A stretch of DNA of 64,000 nt from Ophioderma brevispina (taxonomy: Eukaryota > Echinodermata > Ophiuroidea > Amphilepidida > Ophiodermatidae). Where the stretch lies: contig JAMKCH010002877.1 of assembly GCA_023653785.1 (NCBI GenBank), forward strand, positions 1 to 64,000, read 5' to 3'. The notes under the pieces were generated by a model. That model had not been told where the DNA came from. It did no database searches and saw only the letters and a list, made by a program, of their open reading frames with translations. The position numbers and the translations under genes were made by a program. Positions 9,701 to 20,289 of this stretch are shown here, piece by piece; the stretch's first letter is position 1; each line of letters starts with the position of its first letter.

Positions 9701-12700
9701 ATAGGATAGAAACCGACGGACGGTGGGGTTAGCGTCAGGGAGGAAACCTATAGAGCCATCAAAGTAGGGCCCAAGGCATTGGGATGGCTTGTTTGCTACT
9801 TAATTCTTTGAGGAATGTGATGGGAACATTGAACTTTTATTTAGTGATTTGAATATCTGCTACACTAAAGTGTACATAAATGGTATCTGGTGAATAATAT
9901 TCTCTTGATATGATATGCTAATTTTGTATCTGATATTTGCTCCCCAATTCTAGCCCGTTCCCTAGACGGGTATAAGCCCACCCCTATTTTGAAGTAAAAT
10001 TACTTTTTGGGCGGCTGGGCTTATACCCGAGAGTTATTGAATATGTCATACAAGTAACACACACATAAACAAATACATGTGTGATAATGCACATCAACTG
10101 TGAATCTATGTATGAAATCAGTATGTAGAAACGTAGAACATTTGTTTGAGTATTATAATATCCAAACATGGCAAAATTCTTGGTATGATCTTAACTGGAG
10201 GAGAGGAATGTGGATGTTCCCCCACCCGGACTCAGTACACTAAAATTATGGTTTTTTACGGACATTTAGAAGAAGTTGCACCTAGTTACAGATTGGTTTT
10301 CAACGTTGTACAAATTGTGTGCAAATTACTGTATACAATTTCTTGTGGGGGTCCAATAGTTGGCACATATTCGAATTGCACATGCATGCTCACATGTTGG
10401 TGGTTCAGTGGGGACCACACATGGAACACACACAGTTAATTGCTTTAACTAAGAGAGGAGCTTTGTGGTCCAGTGAAGAAGACACGACTCACAGCAAAGA
10501 TTGCGAGTTCGAGCCCGAGCTGTGGCCAATTGTGTTGTAAGGCGGCTTTTACCTAATTATCCTCTCTACCCAGTGTATAAATTGGTACAGGCATGTATTA
10601 ATGTTGGGAAGGCAACAGACTCGGCTGTAGAGGGAGGTGGGTTGTGGCGATCCCCCCTACAGCAACAATTTTATGGTGGAGTCTGGCCCCAAAATCGCAG
10701 TGAAACGAGAGATGGTCACTCCGTTCCTCGTGTACCACAGGTCTGTACCTTTACTTTACTAATAGGGAGAAAGCAGCCAGCGATCTTCATCAGGTTCTGG
10801 CCCATCTGGTCTGGAATAATTGTATTTTTGGCCATTACTTAGTGATGGGGGTGATTATGATTATAGAGCCTCACATCCTGGGGAATCTTCAGTGTCAGAA
10901 GGCTCAGTGATGTAACAAAAAAAAAAACAGTCCCTAATAATTGGTATTTACTACTCACAGAATTTGTTTAGCAATTCTGGAAAAATGTGGATTTACAATG
11001 ATAGCAGCCCAGCTACATATAGATAAGAAAAAGGGTATAATTCTAATCTAAAGTTTATATTTGTGATATTATTTCAGGGATGTTGGATTCAGACTGGCAG
11101 CTATGTGTCTGGCTATCCGGTTCTACTTCACTCAGTCTTTTTTGACAGGTTTCAAGCAAGAACTATGCTCGCGAATACTTAAGTTACCTATGACATTGGG
11201 ATATCAGTCGAGGTCACAGACAGGGAACAAGAGCATTCCTTCAAACCAGTAAGATCGGATGAATATTTTTGTAGCCACAATAAAGGAATTTTATTATTAG
11301 TTACAGATTCAGGCTTCTAAAAGCAAATAAAAATTTGTAGTGTTACAGTTTTAATAACAAGTCCGCGGATATGATCGGATGATGAAGTACAATTATTTTA
11401 AATTATTATGCATTGTGTTGCAATTACCAAGTGCGATTAGCGCCGGCGGCGTACCGCCCAATACTGCACAATACGCAAAATATTGGGCATTTGGTCATGC
11501 AACTCATCAAGCAAATACTCTTTTTAATAGTTTGAAGCCATTTTAAAACCTATTTTTGTGGAAAGGGGGGGGGGGGAAGTTCAGCTCCTTCTTGACAGGT
11601 AATAATTAATAATATTGGATGGCTTTTTTTTTTCGGCTGTAACATGAAAATATTTCGCACTTGCCAAGAAAAGACAGCGCTCGTCTTCGACTCGCCCGCT
11701 ATATGTGATCTAGGCTTAGGGCGTATTTCTGTATCAACCTCAGCCATCCAAGATTATATAAATAATTTGATCGGCATCAGGCATATTAGTGTCAATTATG
11801 TATCCAGTGATTGCCTATTGATATCAAAAAATTAGCTGAAAATGAGTGTCCATCGCAAACTATAACTAAAAGCACCACTTGAAAAAAAAAATTGGCTTTC
11901 CAGGCTCAGTCTCCAGAAATTTAAACAAGTGAAGAATGGTGGTAATAAGGGTACGAATGGACAAATGCATTCGTGAATGCTGTATTTTTTTATTGAATTC
12001 AATTTAGTAATTTGAACAAGAAAGCCATATAATGTCAACCAGGGGCGGCGCAGGGTATTCAATATAGGAGGGGGCAAAACATTCATGGGGGGGGGGTGCA
12101 AAACAGTACAGAATCAACTCCATTTTGGTTTTATTGGTAAAACCCATGTTTTTCCTTTTTTGGGTGGCATATGAACGAATGTTCTATGGAGGCACATATA
12201 ATCCAAATTTCTGTGTGTCCGTCTGTATGCCGTCCCGTATGGCTCGGTTAACCTTTTAAAAATGCCTGCAGGCTAAACGCTATCCCCCGATTTACTTCAA
12301 ACTTTGGTATATGATAGAGTGAGTTCCACAATATCATGTGTAGCTTTGTCTGCATATTCTATATTCATAGAATATTAATGAGGCTATTTTGGCATCTTTT
12401 GCAGACATTTCGTGATTAACCTTTTTTTTGAAATGCTCTGCTGACTAAACGCGATCTCTCCCCGATTACTTCAACTTGGTAGGGTGGATAGAGTGGTTCC
12501 ACAATATCATGTGTAAAGGCTTTTGGCTGCATTAGTGCATCATTCATACAAGAAATTTTAGCTTATTTGCATATTGTTCAGACCAATTAGTTCACCTTTA
12601 AAACTCTGCTAGCTAAACGAACGCTATGCCCGATTTTACTTAAACTTGAGGGGTGATGAAGTGAGGTGCCACAATAACATGTGTAGCTTTTTTTGGCTGC

Positions 12701-15700
12701 ATTATTTTGGCGATAGGCTATTCATGATTTTAAATAAAGGGCCCCCCCCTTATTTGCATATTTTTTCAGGACATAATTCGGTACCCTTTAAATGTGCCTC
12801 CTAGCTAAAACCTTTGCATGATTACTTCATACTTGGTCAGTTTTGTTTTTATAACCTTTTTAAAATGCACTTCCACCTGCAAAACAGTAACCCTTTTCTT
12901 CTCCATTGCATTTGGTTTCTCGTTCTAAGCATCAACTTCATCATAAAGCAAGTGATCGCCAACCAGGGTGACACTTGTGGTCGAGAACCGCCTTGTTTAA
13001 TACCTTCTCACTCTCAAGATGGACTAGTTTAAAAATATGCCAACTCTTTTCATGTGATTTGGAGCATTAAGTCCTGCCTGTGTGTTTTGTGTCAGTGCTG
13101 CTCTATTTTCTTAAAAACAGTGATTAACAGCTTATATGCACTTAAAAGTGAGTAAGGGTCCTTTTGCATTCCCTTTTGTGTCCTAGAGGGCATTCCACCC
13201 CCCTCTGAAAACCACTTTTCCAGTGGAATTGGTTACAAAACCAGAGGGAAATAAAAATTGATTACATCATTAAAAGGCGTCTCCAAAAAGGATTTTATGA
13301 TGCACAGAAATTCTCTTCTTCTTTCTTTCTTCTTTCCTTTCTCCCGCCGAAATCACTTTCCCTCAAAAGGATTTGTCATATAAAATTTGGCTCATAATAG
13401 TAGTACATAATACACTTACATGGCTGAAATAAAAAATTTAAAACCAGTACTCAGTACGATTAAGGGGCAAAACAAATTTTGATAGACACACCAAAATGCT
13501 TAGTTATATGCTAATTAGTATAAAAACTCCCATGGCCGATTTGAACTTTTTTCCAACAAAAATAGGCGCAACTGATATTTAGGCACTTACCAATAAAAGT
13601 AGGCAAAAAATAATTTAAGCGTTAAAACATGGCGTGCAAAAACAAAATCTGGTGTTGAGTGTTTACATGATTTACTTATCCAAACCCCTCTTAAATCCGA
13701 TTATATTTGCAGGTGATGGTGTCTATGTCCAAGGGTTTATTCATAGAAGGTGCAGATGGGATCGTCAGTTAGCTGGTGGGAGTCACTACCAAAGATACTC
13801 TACGATGTTCTGCCTGTTGTATCCTTGATGGTGTTCTAAATATTCATGCAATGATGAAATGTGATTGAGATAATGGCACGGTTGAGTTAAGAAACTAAAC
13901 CACACATGGTTTTCTTGGGGGCCTGCTACTGGTATCCTGGTAACCAGTACTGTCTATCCCAGGGCTGGTTGTTGGCAGCTAAACCATCACCCCATCGGGT
14001 TTCCAAGGAAATCTGATGAGGAGGGTAGCTGGTTACCCTGGTAGAACTAAAAAGAAGATCTACCTGCAAGGACGTCAGCTCTGGAGAGCTAACAGCGGCC
14101 ATCCAGCTCATTTACGTCAGGAAGGGCATCCTCTCAATTACACTACAATGAGCTACATTAGTATGCTTTGCAGGGAACCATTTATACAACATCTGTAGTT
14201 TGAGAAAACTCTAAGTAAAACCCTAGTGGTATTTGATAGTATTAAAATTTTGGTCATATTTTATCAAATTATGTTCTATCAGTTCATTCCTTGATTAAAT
14301 CTGAATAGATATGGCTGAAGCCAGGAGAAAGATCAACATTTACCTGTGCAGCTACCTATTTATGCCCAGGTAAGTAAATGAAGGGATATTATCAGTAGTG
14401 TACTGACTGGAGAGGAGGAGATGACCCTGACTTTAAATATTGAGGCGAAAAGGAATAACATTTTGCATTTCCATTCTGATTTTTGGTGGGATTACGAACA
14501 AATTTGGCCTAAATTTGGGCAAAGTTAATGTAAATTAAGCTAATTTTAGTGCGCATTTGGTCTCATTTAGCACTTGTTGGGAAGTCACTGGAATGACAGA
14601 ATTTTGCTCTGCCTCGGTTCGCTACTGATACAGTTCATATGTGATCATCATTGAAGAGGTATTTCATAATCCATAACCTCGCACCCTTTCAATTTACATA
14701 AACAAAATTAGATATTTGATATCTTCTAAACCATTAGCCTCAGTGTAGTGTGCATAATCTTTCATGCAAATTAGGTCTACTGTACTCTGAAAGAAATTTG
14801 GAATTTTGTATTTTCAGTCCCTGAACTAGCCTGTCATCAAAGCTCTGCACTTATACTTTGGTTTTGCTACAGTCCCTGTATACGATGTGCTATAGCACCC
14901 TCTAATTGAGAACTCTAACACAACCCCTTTTTGCAAATAATATTGTGTTTTGTTTTTCTTTATTTTTTGTGATAAGTATTCCGTAACTATCCTGAGAACT
15001 GATTGAGCAATGCAGATGGCATTGATGTAATTATATGTATATCATAGTGCAGTTATGTCCACAGCAAAAAGGCCACGACCTTTTGATCACTCAACCAGAT
15101 CATTATGACATCAATCTATTCACAACTTGACCTTATGCAAATTGCTTTCCACAACATAGGCCATCACCCAATCAATGATCAATAGTGTGCTATGGATGAC
15201 TGATTACTCACTCACTGAGTACATGAACACTGTACTTTTTTGGCTGTGTTGGGCCTATAGGAAGGGTTTTTTTGACAAGGCAGGTCGCATTTTTCTAAGT
15301 AACACATGTCAATCAAATTTGGACACCAATTAGAATATAACTGTATCTATGTCTAAAGCAGTGTTGCCAACGCCGCGGTTTACCCGCACAATTGGGCTAC
15401 TTTTTACATGCCTGCCGCGCCTAAAAAAAGGCCGCCGCGGGTTGCCCCAAATTGGGCTACTTTTCATAGTCCCAAGGCGCGGCACCGGCGCGGCACCCAC
15501 GGGCATGCTTTATCCCTCTGCACATCATTTATTTCGAGCTCCGAGAAAGTTTAAAAGGTCCGTAATTGATTAGCGCTTCCTTTCTTCTTGAAAATGCTTT
15601 ACCTGCATTCACTGCAGGGGGTACTCGCTCGGGTATGACAACAATAGTAACAAACTCTCAACTTCATCCCGTGATCTGAGTGCTTTGTGCTCCATACACG

Positions 15701-17513
15701 ACGGGGGGGGAGAGGGCTTACTCAGGTATAACAACAAATAATTATCCTAACAAAAAGTGACCGTCATGGGTGGTACACGTGAGAGGGCAATTAAACCTTG
15801 CTAAGCTGTTAGGATGTGCTCCTTTCACGACGAGGAGTAGGTGCTCACTTTCTTCGTGAGTCTTTGTCAATCTTCATCGTGAGTATTTGTCTACAAAGAT
15901 ACCCTCTTATCGTTTTTTTCTATTTCTTCTTTTTTGACTACGAATTTTATACTAGCTGTTCTTTGTGAGTCTTTGCAATTCTTCGTGAGTAATTTGTGGC
16001 TGTCAGCTGTACATCAACGGTTCTTCTCAGGACCACATAAACGTCTTTTTAGGACCACTTTGGCAAATAGATAATGAGTGTGTGTTAATAAAGAAATAAA
16101 GAATAGAGAAAAACAAAATTAAAAATGAAGAAAAAGAAAGAAAACAAAAACAAAATAGATTCTTTATAAATAAAAAAAAATAATAATAAATATAAAATAA
16201 ATAAAAAATAATAATAAATATAAAATAAATAAAAAATACATACAAAATAGATAAAAAATAGTTAAAAATCAGACTAAAATGCGTTTTTTGTAAAAATAGC
16301 GCCCTCACACGTGCTAAGCGACAAGTGAAAAATTGGGATACTTTTTGGCACATTTGCCACGCCTTGGCGAGGCCCTTTGCCATGGATAGGCGAAATTTTT
16401 GTTGGCAACACTGGTCTAAAGCTGGTACCAACATGCTGCGACGAATGGTTTTCGATATACAGCGCCTTGAACAAACCACTCTCTGCGTCTGCCCACACAA
16501 GTGAATTTTGCCATAGTAATAACATGGCAAACTTAGGAGTAGTCTGCCTTTATTACTTCTCAAAAATATGCCCTGGTCTCACACTTTTATAGCTCCTTTT
16601 GGATTGAATTTCACAAATGTTTTAACTTATAATATTTTCTAAAATATATGCTGGTACGAACAAATCTGGTCAAATACTTTTCCCGTAGGAAGTAAAATAG
16701 TGCATGCCCTATCTGTTAACTGTATGGCTCGTGCAAGCGGTCACGAGCCAATTGAGTGCAGTATGTGGACGGTGTATAGGAGAAAAGGACAATAAGTGCA
16801 AGATGTGTATTGCGGTCAAACAAATGTGATATTACCGTCTGGCAGCATTGTTTTATATTACTGTCGGGCATTTCAATTGTGGTTAAAAAAAGGTTCAGTT
16901 GGACAGATAATGTTGACACAAGCAATTATTTGGTGGGTATATTCCAGCAGCGGTGGAACAATTTTCAAAGTGAAGGGGCCACTTGGCACTTTACCTGAGC
17001 AATTTTCAATACTCTAATATCACTCTCTTGTGTAGCTATGATAAGCCTGATGTGTATCATCAATCAATTTGAAAAAGTGTGGACTAGGCCCCTCCACTTT
17101 CAAAGAGAAGGGCAATGGCCCCCTGACCCTCCAGTTCCTTCCCCTCTTATAAAGACCACATAGTACTACAAAATAGTATGCCTATTTGCACAAAGATGCC
17201 TCGCTCCGCTCAACCCAGGACTCTCCCCTCGACATGCACCTTTGGTGTTCCTGTCACGGTTGGTGGACTAAAAACTAAAAGGGCCAAGAATGTTCATGTA
17301 GTACTTGCCTCAAAAAAGACACTCTTTTGTTGGTAAAATTGTTGTTACAATTTTTTTTTTGTTACAGTGTACAAAACAAGTGCAAGAAGAGGAACTCTGT
17401 CTACCACAGGTCATTCCACCAACTTTGTTCTCTACATTGAACTTCCATCAGATAAGCCTCCCAATCACTGGATCAACAGAGGTGTAGCATCACTGTGTCA
17501 ACTTGATGACTGA
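6611..17513 (+). CDS. Axonemal dynein heavy chain, C-terminal exons (partial gene)
   Basis: Seven exon-like blocks on one strand spell, in order, the end of a dynein heavy chain: 6611-6709, 7398-7577, about 8650-8735, about 11078-11248, 13713-13818, 14309-14369 and 17368-17513 with the stop. The protein is the motor subunit of ciliary and flagellar dynein arms, which uses ATP to slide microtubule doublets. The blocks fall in the AAA6 region and the C-terminal domain; the motor's nucleotide sites and stalk would lie left of the window. The ending (STTGHSTNF, then [16 protein letters not shown]) resembles axonemal inner-arm types such as DNAH7, DNAH12 or DNAH3; the exact paralogue is not decided. 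Exons 3, 4 and 5 carry 1-bp indels while the other four are clean with good splice sites, so either assembly errors or a recent pseudogene are possible. Confidence 0.85.
6740..7140. repeat. Intronic decayed tandem repeat with GT-rich run
   Basis: A (GT)n/TCCG-rich start at about 6788-6816 is followed by two diverged direct copies of about 125 bp (about 6833-6957 and 6958-7077). Each contains CAACTTACTGTA, GATGGATCAAGTTCATACT and a run ending near a GTCAAAGGTCA or GCAAAAGTCA segment. It is probably part of an old interspersed repeat in the first visible intron. Confidence 0.6.
7398..7577 (+). CDS. Dynein heavy chain exon ([12 protein letters not shown])
   Basis: Sixty codons lie between a TTTATAG acceptor and a GTAAGA donor. 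The block [19 protein letters not shown] followed by [14 protein letters not shown] is among the most conserved stretches of axonemal dynein heavy chains. The exon is uninterrupted. Its last residues (MFLTHDGRK) are less typical than the usual SLY or SML types at this place, but the frame continues properly into the next exon's VPSMW. Confidence 0.9.
7912..8290 (-). mobile_element. SINE-like repeat with tRNA-type promoter on the minus strand
   Basis: On the minus strand, about 8205-8270, a tRNA-like segment shows an A-box (TGGTTAGAGCATCTG) and a B-box (GGTTCGAACCC) at normal spacing, as in tRNA-derived SINEs. The acceptor ends do not pair, so it is not a working tRNA gene. Plus-strand sequence from 7912 (AGCAGAGGGGGATTATTG, then TATGTGTGTGT) appears to be another part of a composite repeat. 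Confidence 0.6.
8650..8735 (+). CDS. Dynein heavy chain exon with indels (VPSMWAA, SYP, ELLAQ)
   Basis: After a GGTAG acceptor the text reads VPSMWAAH in one frame, KSYPMVS in the second, LKPM again in the first and PELLAQI in the third. An intact exon would have the dynein VPxMWAAxSYPSLKPLGS segment followed by a short helix. Two or more 1-2 bp indels are needed to connect them. The 3' border is unclear because the sequence runs into a poly-T tract at 8739. The third-frame ending and the poly-T both fit base-calling trouble, but true decay cannot be excluded. Confidence 0.65.
8804..9090. mobile_element. MITE, CAGAGGGTGT family, copy A
   Basis: The ends are CAGAGGGTGTATTTAGTCAA and, inverted, CAGAGGGTGTTTTGAACGCA. 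The element is about 287 bp and encodes nothing. It is in opposite internal orientation to copies at 23708 and 40087 but keeps the same internal landmarks, such as a TAGTACTTAGG and CCCACAAAG segment. The 9-bp flanks no longer match here. It lies in a dynein intron. Confidence 0.8.
9588..9770 (+). mobile_element. tRNA-derived SINE-like element
   Basis: A B-box-like GGTTCGAATCTCACC at about 9629-9643 lies about 35 bp after a degenerate A-box-like CTGGCCGGGTCATGG. Cloverleaf pairing is not convincing, so a SINE head or decayed tRNA is likelier than a gene. A GC-moderate tail continues to about 9770. Confidence 0.4.
9966..10032. repeat. Short hairpin in intron
   Basis: CGGGTATAAGCCCA near 9968 is inverted as TGGGCTTATACCCG near 10015, giving a 14-bp stem with a spacer of about 35 bp. 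It resembles the ends of a very small foldback element. Confidence 0.55.
10455..10760 (+). mobile_element. tRNA-derived SINE
   Basis: An A-box-like TGGTCCAGTGAAG (about 10465) and a B-box GAGTTCGAGCC (about 10505) are spaced as in a tRNA. The body continues with TGTATAAATTGGTACAGGCA, a phrase shared by several invertebrate tRNA-SINE bodies, and ends in low-complexity DNA. No coding potential. It lies in a dynein intron on the sense strand. Confidence 0.6.
11078..11248 (+). CDS. Dynein heavy chain exon with indels ([13 protein letters not shown])
   Basis: A TTTCAG acceptor precedes this block. [13 protein letters not shown] (about 11128-11166) is the hallmark of the dynein C-terminal region, and WLSG just before it is in another frame. 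NYAREYL follows in a second frame, then LPMTLGYQ, then [14 protein letters not shown] up to a GTAAGA donor. About three single-base shifts break the frame. The order and spacing of pieces match the family, so this is a genuine dynein exon or exon copy. Confidence 0.75.
12245..12840. repeat. Four-unit decayed tandem repeat in dynein intron
   Basis: Four diverged units of about 165-185 bp start near 12245, 12411, 12587 and 12771. Each has the order TTAACC/TTCACC run, GCTAAACG, CGATTTACTT or GATTACTTC, CCACAATATCATGTGTA, TGGCTGCAT and TTTGCATATT. The last unit is partial. It is an old satellite or an amplified internal part of a repeat. Confidence 0.7.
13713..13818 (+). CDS. Dynein heavy chain exon with indels (DGVYVQG, RWDRQ)
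   Basis: Following a TTTGCAG acceptor, the frame gives DGVYVQG; LFIEGA is read one base over, and RWDRQLA returns to the first frame. [13 protein letters not shown] is again in a shifted frame and ends before a GTATCC donor. In dynein heavy chains this region reads DGVYVxGLFIEGARWD and leads to a conserved LP-x-x-WLKP. One extra T and one missing A account for the first two shifts. The entry phase from the previous exon is also off by one to two bases. Confidence 0.75.
13920..14165. repeat. Unclassified interspersed repeat with short inverted ends
   Basis: GGTATCCTGGTAACCAG near 13932 is partly inverted as CTGGTTACCCTGGTA near 14028. Downstream, TACCTGCAAGGACGTCAGCT and TCAGGAAGGGCATCCTCTC look like parts of a known-style interspersed repeat tail. 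No family is assigned. Confidence 0.35.
14309..14369 (+). CDS. Dynein heavy chain exon (IWLKPGE...YLCP)
   Basis: Sixty-one bases sit between a GAATAG acceptor and GTAAGT donor, encoding [20 protein letters not shown] plus one base carried to the next exon. The WLKPGE start and the CP end match the dynein C-terminal domain. The split codon is completed by the TG that opens the last exon, which strongly supports both borders. Confidence 0.85.
15359..16413. mobile_element. hAT-like non-autonomous DNA transposon, 1055 bp
   Basis: The ends read CAGTGTTGCCAACGCC and, inverted, CAGTGTTGCCAACAAAAA. The element is flanked on both sides by the same 8-bp word GTCTAAAG (15351-15358 and 16414-16421). An 8-bp target duplication with CAG-starting ends is the mark of hAT transposons. 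The interior contains a GC-rich part with GCCGCCGCGGG, several short copies of CTTCGTGAGT and an AATAA-rich stretch at 16165-16270. No transposase is encoded, so mobilisation would need a related autonomous copy. It sits in the last dynein intron. Confidence 0.9.
17368..17513 (+). CDS. Dynein heavy chain last exon with stop
   Basis: The acceptor GTTACAG is preceded by a T-rich tract. The exon completes the split valine codon and reads [19 protein letters not shown], then [19 protein letters not shown], then CQLDD and TGA. This is the canonical C-terminus of axonemal dynein heavy chains. No stop or shift interrupts it. No AATAAA is seen for about 2 kb downstream; the nearest are at 19571-19580 within AT-rich DNA, so the 3' end of the transcript is not defined. 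Confidence 0.92.
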
Positions 17514-17770
17514 GCAGGCTGCCGGCTGTATTTCAAACTGGAGAATGCTTATGCTGTCATCTCCTTGAAGGGATTCGAGGAGGAGATATCACACAAATTA
17601 TACCCCATCTGACTTTTTCTCGTTAGTTTGCATTGTTTTGGCATATTTGCATTGTTAACCTATGTGCTTGCTTCACCCTGAAATTACCAAGTCCAAAACA
17701 TTGTCATATATAAAATATTTCAAGTTATTCTGTTGTGAGCAAAATCAACCCATAACCAGTGTGTGTAAAC
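17514..17770. other. Possible dynein 3' UTR and flank
   Basis: AT-rich sequence follows the dynein stop. No polyadenylation hexamer is seen here and no other feature is recognised. Confidence 0.3.
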
Positions 17771-17779
17771 TATACCAGC

Positions 17780-18660
17780 TTCATCAGTTGACATTGCCAA
17801 TATGTATTGATGTGGTTTGACCTATATGACCTTCATCAGATGGCTCACAGTTGATTGTGAAGCATATACTGTGAAATTACCAGGTGGTTTAGCTTGATCT
17901 CCCATTTTGTGAGATATCAGTTGATATTGCCAGTATGTATTGATTTGGTTTGACCAATGGCCTTCATCGGATGACTCATAGTTTAGTGTGAAGCATTTAC
18001 TGTGATGGTTACTAGGCACTTTAGATTGGTCAGTGCACACAATTTACATTACTGGTATGTATCAACGTGCCTTGACCTACATGACCAGATGGCTCATTGT
18101 GAAGCATATACTTATGCTGGTGCCCTGCGCCTTGGTCTTTGCTTTATTGCTCAGACTACCCAAGAATGCAGGTACAGGCTAATCATTATTAGTCACAATT
18201 GTGCCTAGTAGATGCACCCCCTCAAATCACCGCCTGATATGCTGAGATACACATTAATCATGCATGTAGGATGGATGCTGTGGAAGTGATAGTTCATGCA
18301 CGCCGTGTACCAAGCGTCACACAGTTCAAAACAACCCATGTCAGAGCTTTGAAAGTGCATTGGCCATTGAGTTACTGACTTTCATTAGCATGTACCTGTC
18401 TTTGGTCAGTTGTGATGTGGTGAGAGCCCAAAGTCGCAGGAAACGGCAAAGCATGTACTGTGAAATTACCAGGTGGTTTAGCATGATCTCCCATTTTGCA
18501 AGACATCAGTTGACATTGCCAGTATGTATTATGTGGTTTGACCTATATGACCTTTGTCAGATGGCTCACAGTGTGAAGCATATGCTGTGAAATTGCTGGG
18601 TGGTTTAACTTGGTCAGTGCACACAGTTGACATTGCTGGTATGTATTGGCCTTCAGCCAC
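17780..18660. repeat. Interrupted tandem repeat, about 120-140 bp unit
   Basis: Diverged units share ATTGCCAGTATGTATTG, GTTTGACC, ATGACCTTCATCAGATGGCTC, TGTGAAGCATATACTGTGAAAT and ACCAGGTGGTTTAGC. Unit anchors occur near 17788, 17922, 18040, 18507 and 18630. About 300 bp of unrelated sequence (18120-18440) separates the first three from the last two. Confidence 0.75.
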
Positions 18661-18730
18661 TCGATGGTCAGTGGATTTTTGGATAGTGAGGGTCAGTACT
18701 ATCCGTCTGTCTGTCATTCATTAACAGAGG

Positions 18731-19076
18731 TTAAAGGGGGATGGTCCGATTTAAGTATATAAAGTTTTTCATCTTGATAGAATGGCCGTCACCCAAAAAC
18801 CCCCATCTGTAACATTTCGTGCCAATATTTCAATCCGTTTTGATGTGACAGCTAGAAACGTGATTTTGTGAGCCCCATAGAGTACTGTGCAAAACTAATC
18901 ATTGGTTGACCAAAATAAGGTACACTTTTGCTCTTAACTTCCAAACCAAACATCCTTTAGCCCTAAGATTTCACAGGTAAATGAGAAAAATAGTAGCTTT
19001 CTTCTGATACCAAAATTTCGACCACTTCCAGTAAAATCTGGGGTTCTAAGCTAGGCTATCAGCGATCGGGCCATGG
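18731..19076. mobile_element. TTAA-ended MITE, copy 1
   Basis: This copy begins TTAAAGGGGGATGGTCCGAT and ends, inverted, with CCATGGCCCGATCGCT. Its interior matches copy 2 at 47777-48130 in inverted order: CCCATAGAGTACTGTG, CCAAACC, TTTCAATCCGTTTTGATGTG and GAATGGCCGTCACCC. The right-hand TTAA is lost where a GA-rich microsatellite begins. TTAA ends suggest a piggyBac-like or related non-autonomous element. Confidence 0.75.
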
Positions 19077-19224
19077 AAAGAAAGAAAGAGAGAGAGAGAG
19101 AGAGAGAAAGAAAGAGGAAAAGGAAAGGAGGAAAAGGAAAGGGGAAAAAGGAAAGGGGAAAAAGGAAAGGGGAGAAAGGGGAAAAAGGAAAGGGGAAAAA
19201 GGAAAAAGGGGAAAGGGAAAGGAA
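19077..19224. repeat. Purine microsatellite (GA / GGAAA-type)
   Basis: A GAAA, then (GA)n, then GGAAAAGGAAAGGGG-type run of about 148 bp follows the MITE end directly. Simple-sequence growth probably started from the MITE's purine-rich border. Confidence 0.95.
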
Positions 19225-20094
19225 ACTCTTATTACTCTAAGGAAGCATGTAAAACAATTATAATAATTGTGACCAGGGCTCAAACTTAGCACTAGCCCGA
19301 TTCACATCTTCTAGTTGTTAATACGTCAAGCAACTAGTTAATGAAGGAGGGCAAGTTAAAAAAGCAAGCCTTGTGGGCAAATTGTTGAAAAAGTTAACTT
19401 CAAGGTCTGTACATGTGCTTTCTGTTTAAAAGAAAATACAAATGAACGCATTTCTATTTGGGAAAATGATTTGATTAAATTGTAATATTAAGCCTGATTT
19501 GCCATTTGTAAATGCAACCATCACCTTGCAATGCAAAAACCACTGAACTTGAAAAATTTATATTCAAAGTAATAAATAAATATTGCCTATTTTTCTAAAT
19601 TGCATTATTCAGCCCAGAAATTTTACTTGTGTGCACAATTGTGAATATTAAAAAATAGTGCCATATTTTTGTCCTGGAAGTCAATATATTTTTTTTCAGG
19701 GGCAGCCATGACCAATTATCAAAATGTTTTAAACTCAAATTATTTGAATTATGCTTGGTTGCCAATATATTTATATGCTGCCATATTTGTACACACTCCT
19801 ATATCATCCCTTAGTTAAGAGATGTTTAATAATTTTAAAGTGATTTTTGTAAGTATGTAAATAGATTTATAACAGGGTATATTTGTACATATCAAATGTG
19901 AAATTTATTATTTAAACACATTTATGTAATTGATGATATAGGATGTAAGATGTACATTTTGATTTAGAATAGGGAGTAGAAGTAATTGCTGCATATACTA
20001 TGTAAAATATGAATAAAATGGTTATTTGATAACATGTGAAGGTGTTCATTCATGGTCCATATGTGTATATTATGTAAGCTATGTTATGTTATGT
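19225..20094. other. AT-rich DNA without recognised feature
   Basis: No coding block, repeat pair or inverted end was seen. AATAAA words at 19571-19580 and 20010 could act as poly(A) signals for an unseen 3' UTR, but nothing else supports this. Confidence 0.4.
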
Positions 20095-20102
20095 GGCTAT
20101 TA

Positions 20103-20289
20103 CAGGGGTTCTCAATTATTTTAGCTGAAGGGCCAGAGAATGCCAAACTTGTTTGAAAGTTCCCTACTTGAGGCCCAAATACACCTGAATTTCTTATGTT
20201 CCCTTTATATTTTAGATCAAATCGAGGGCCAAAAATCAATGGTTGGCGGGCCGGATTTGGCCCGCAGGCCGCCTATTGAGAACCCCCTG
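20103..20289. mobile_element. hAT-type MITE, CAGGGGTTCTCAA family
   Basis: Ends are CAGGGGTTCTCAATTATT and, inverted, CAGGGGGTTCTCAATAGG. Perfect 8-bp target duplications GGCTATTA flank it (20095-20102 and 20290-20297). CAGGGGTTCTCAA ends with 8-bp duplications are known for hAT-Charlie-type short elements across animals. Length 187 bp, no coding. Confidence 0.92.

Noticed and set aside
10505..10520. Functional tRNA gene
   Set aside because: Only the internal promoter words are kept and a SINE body follows.
16027..16563. 178-codon minus-strand frame
   Set aside because: It crosses the end of the hAT-like element and an AATAA-rich run, giving Phe/Ile/Tyr repeats; not a gene.
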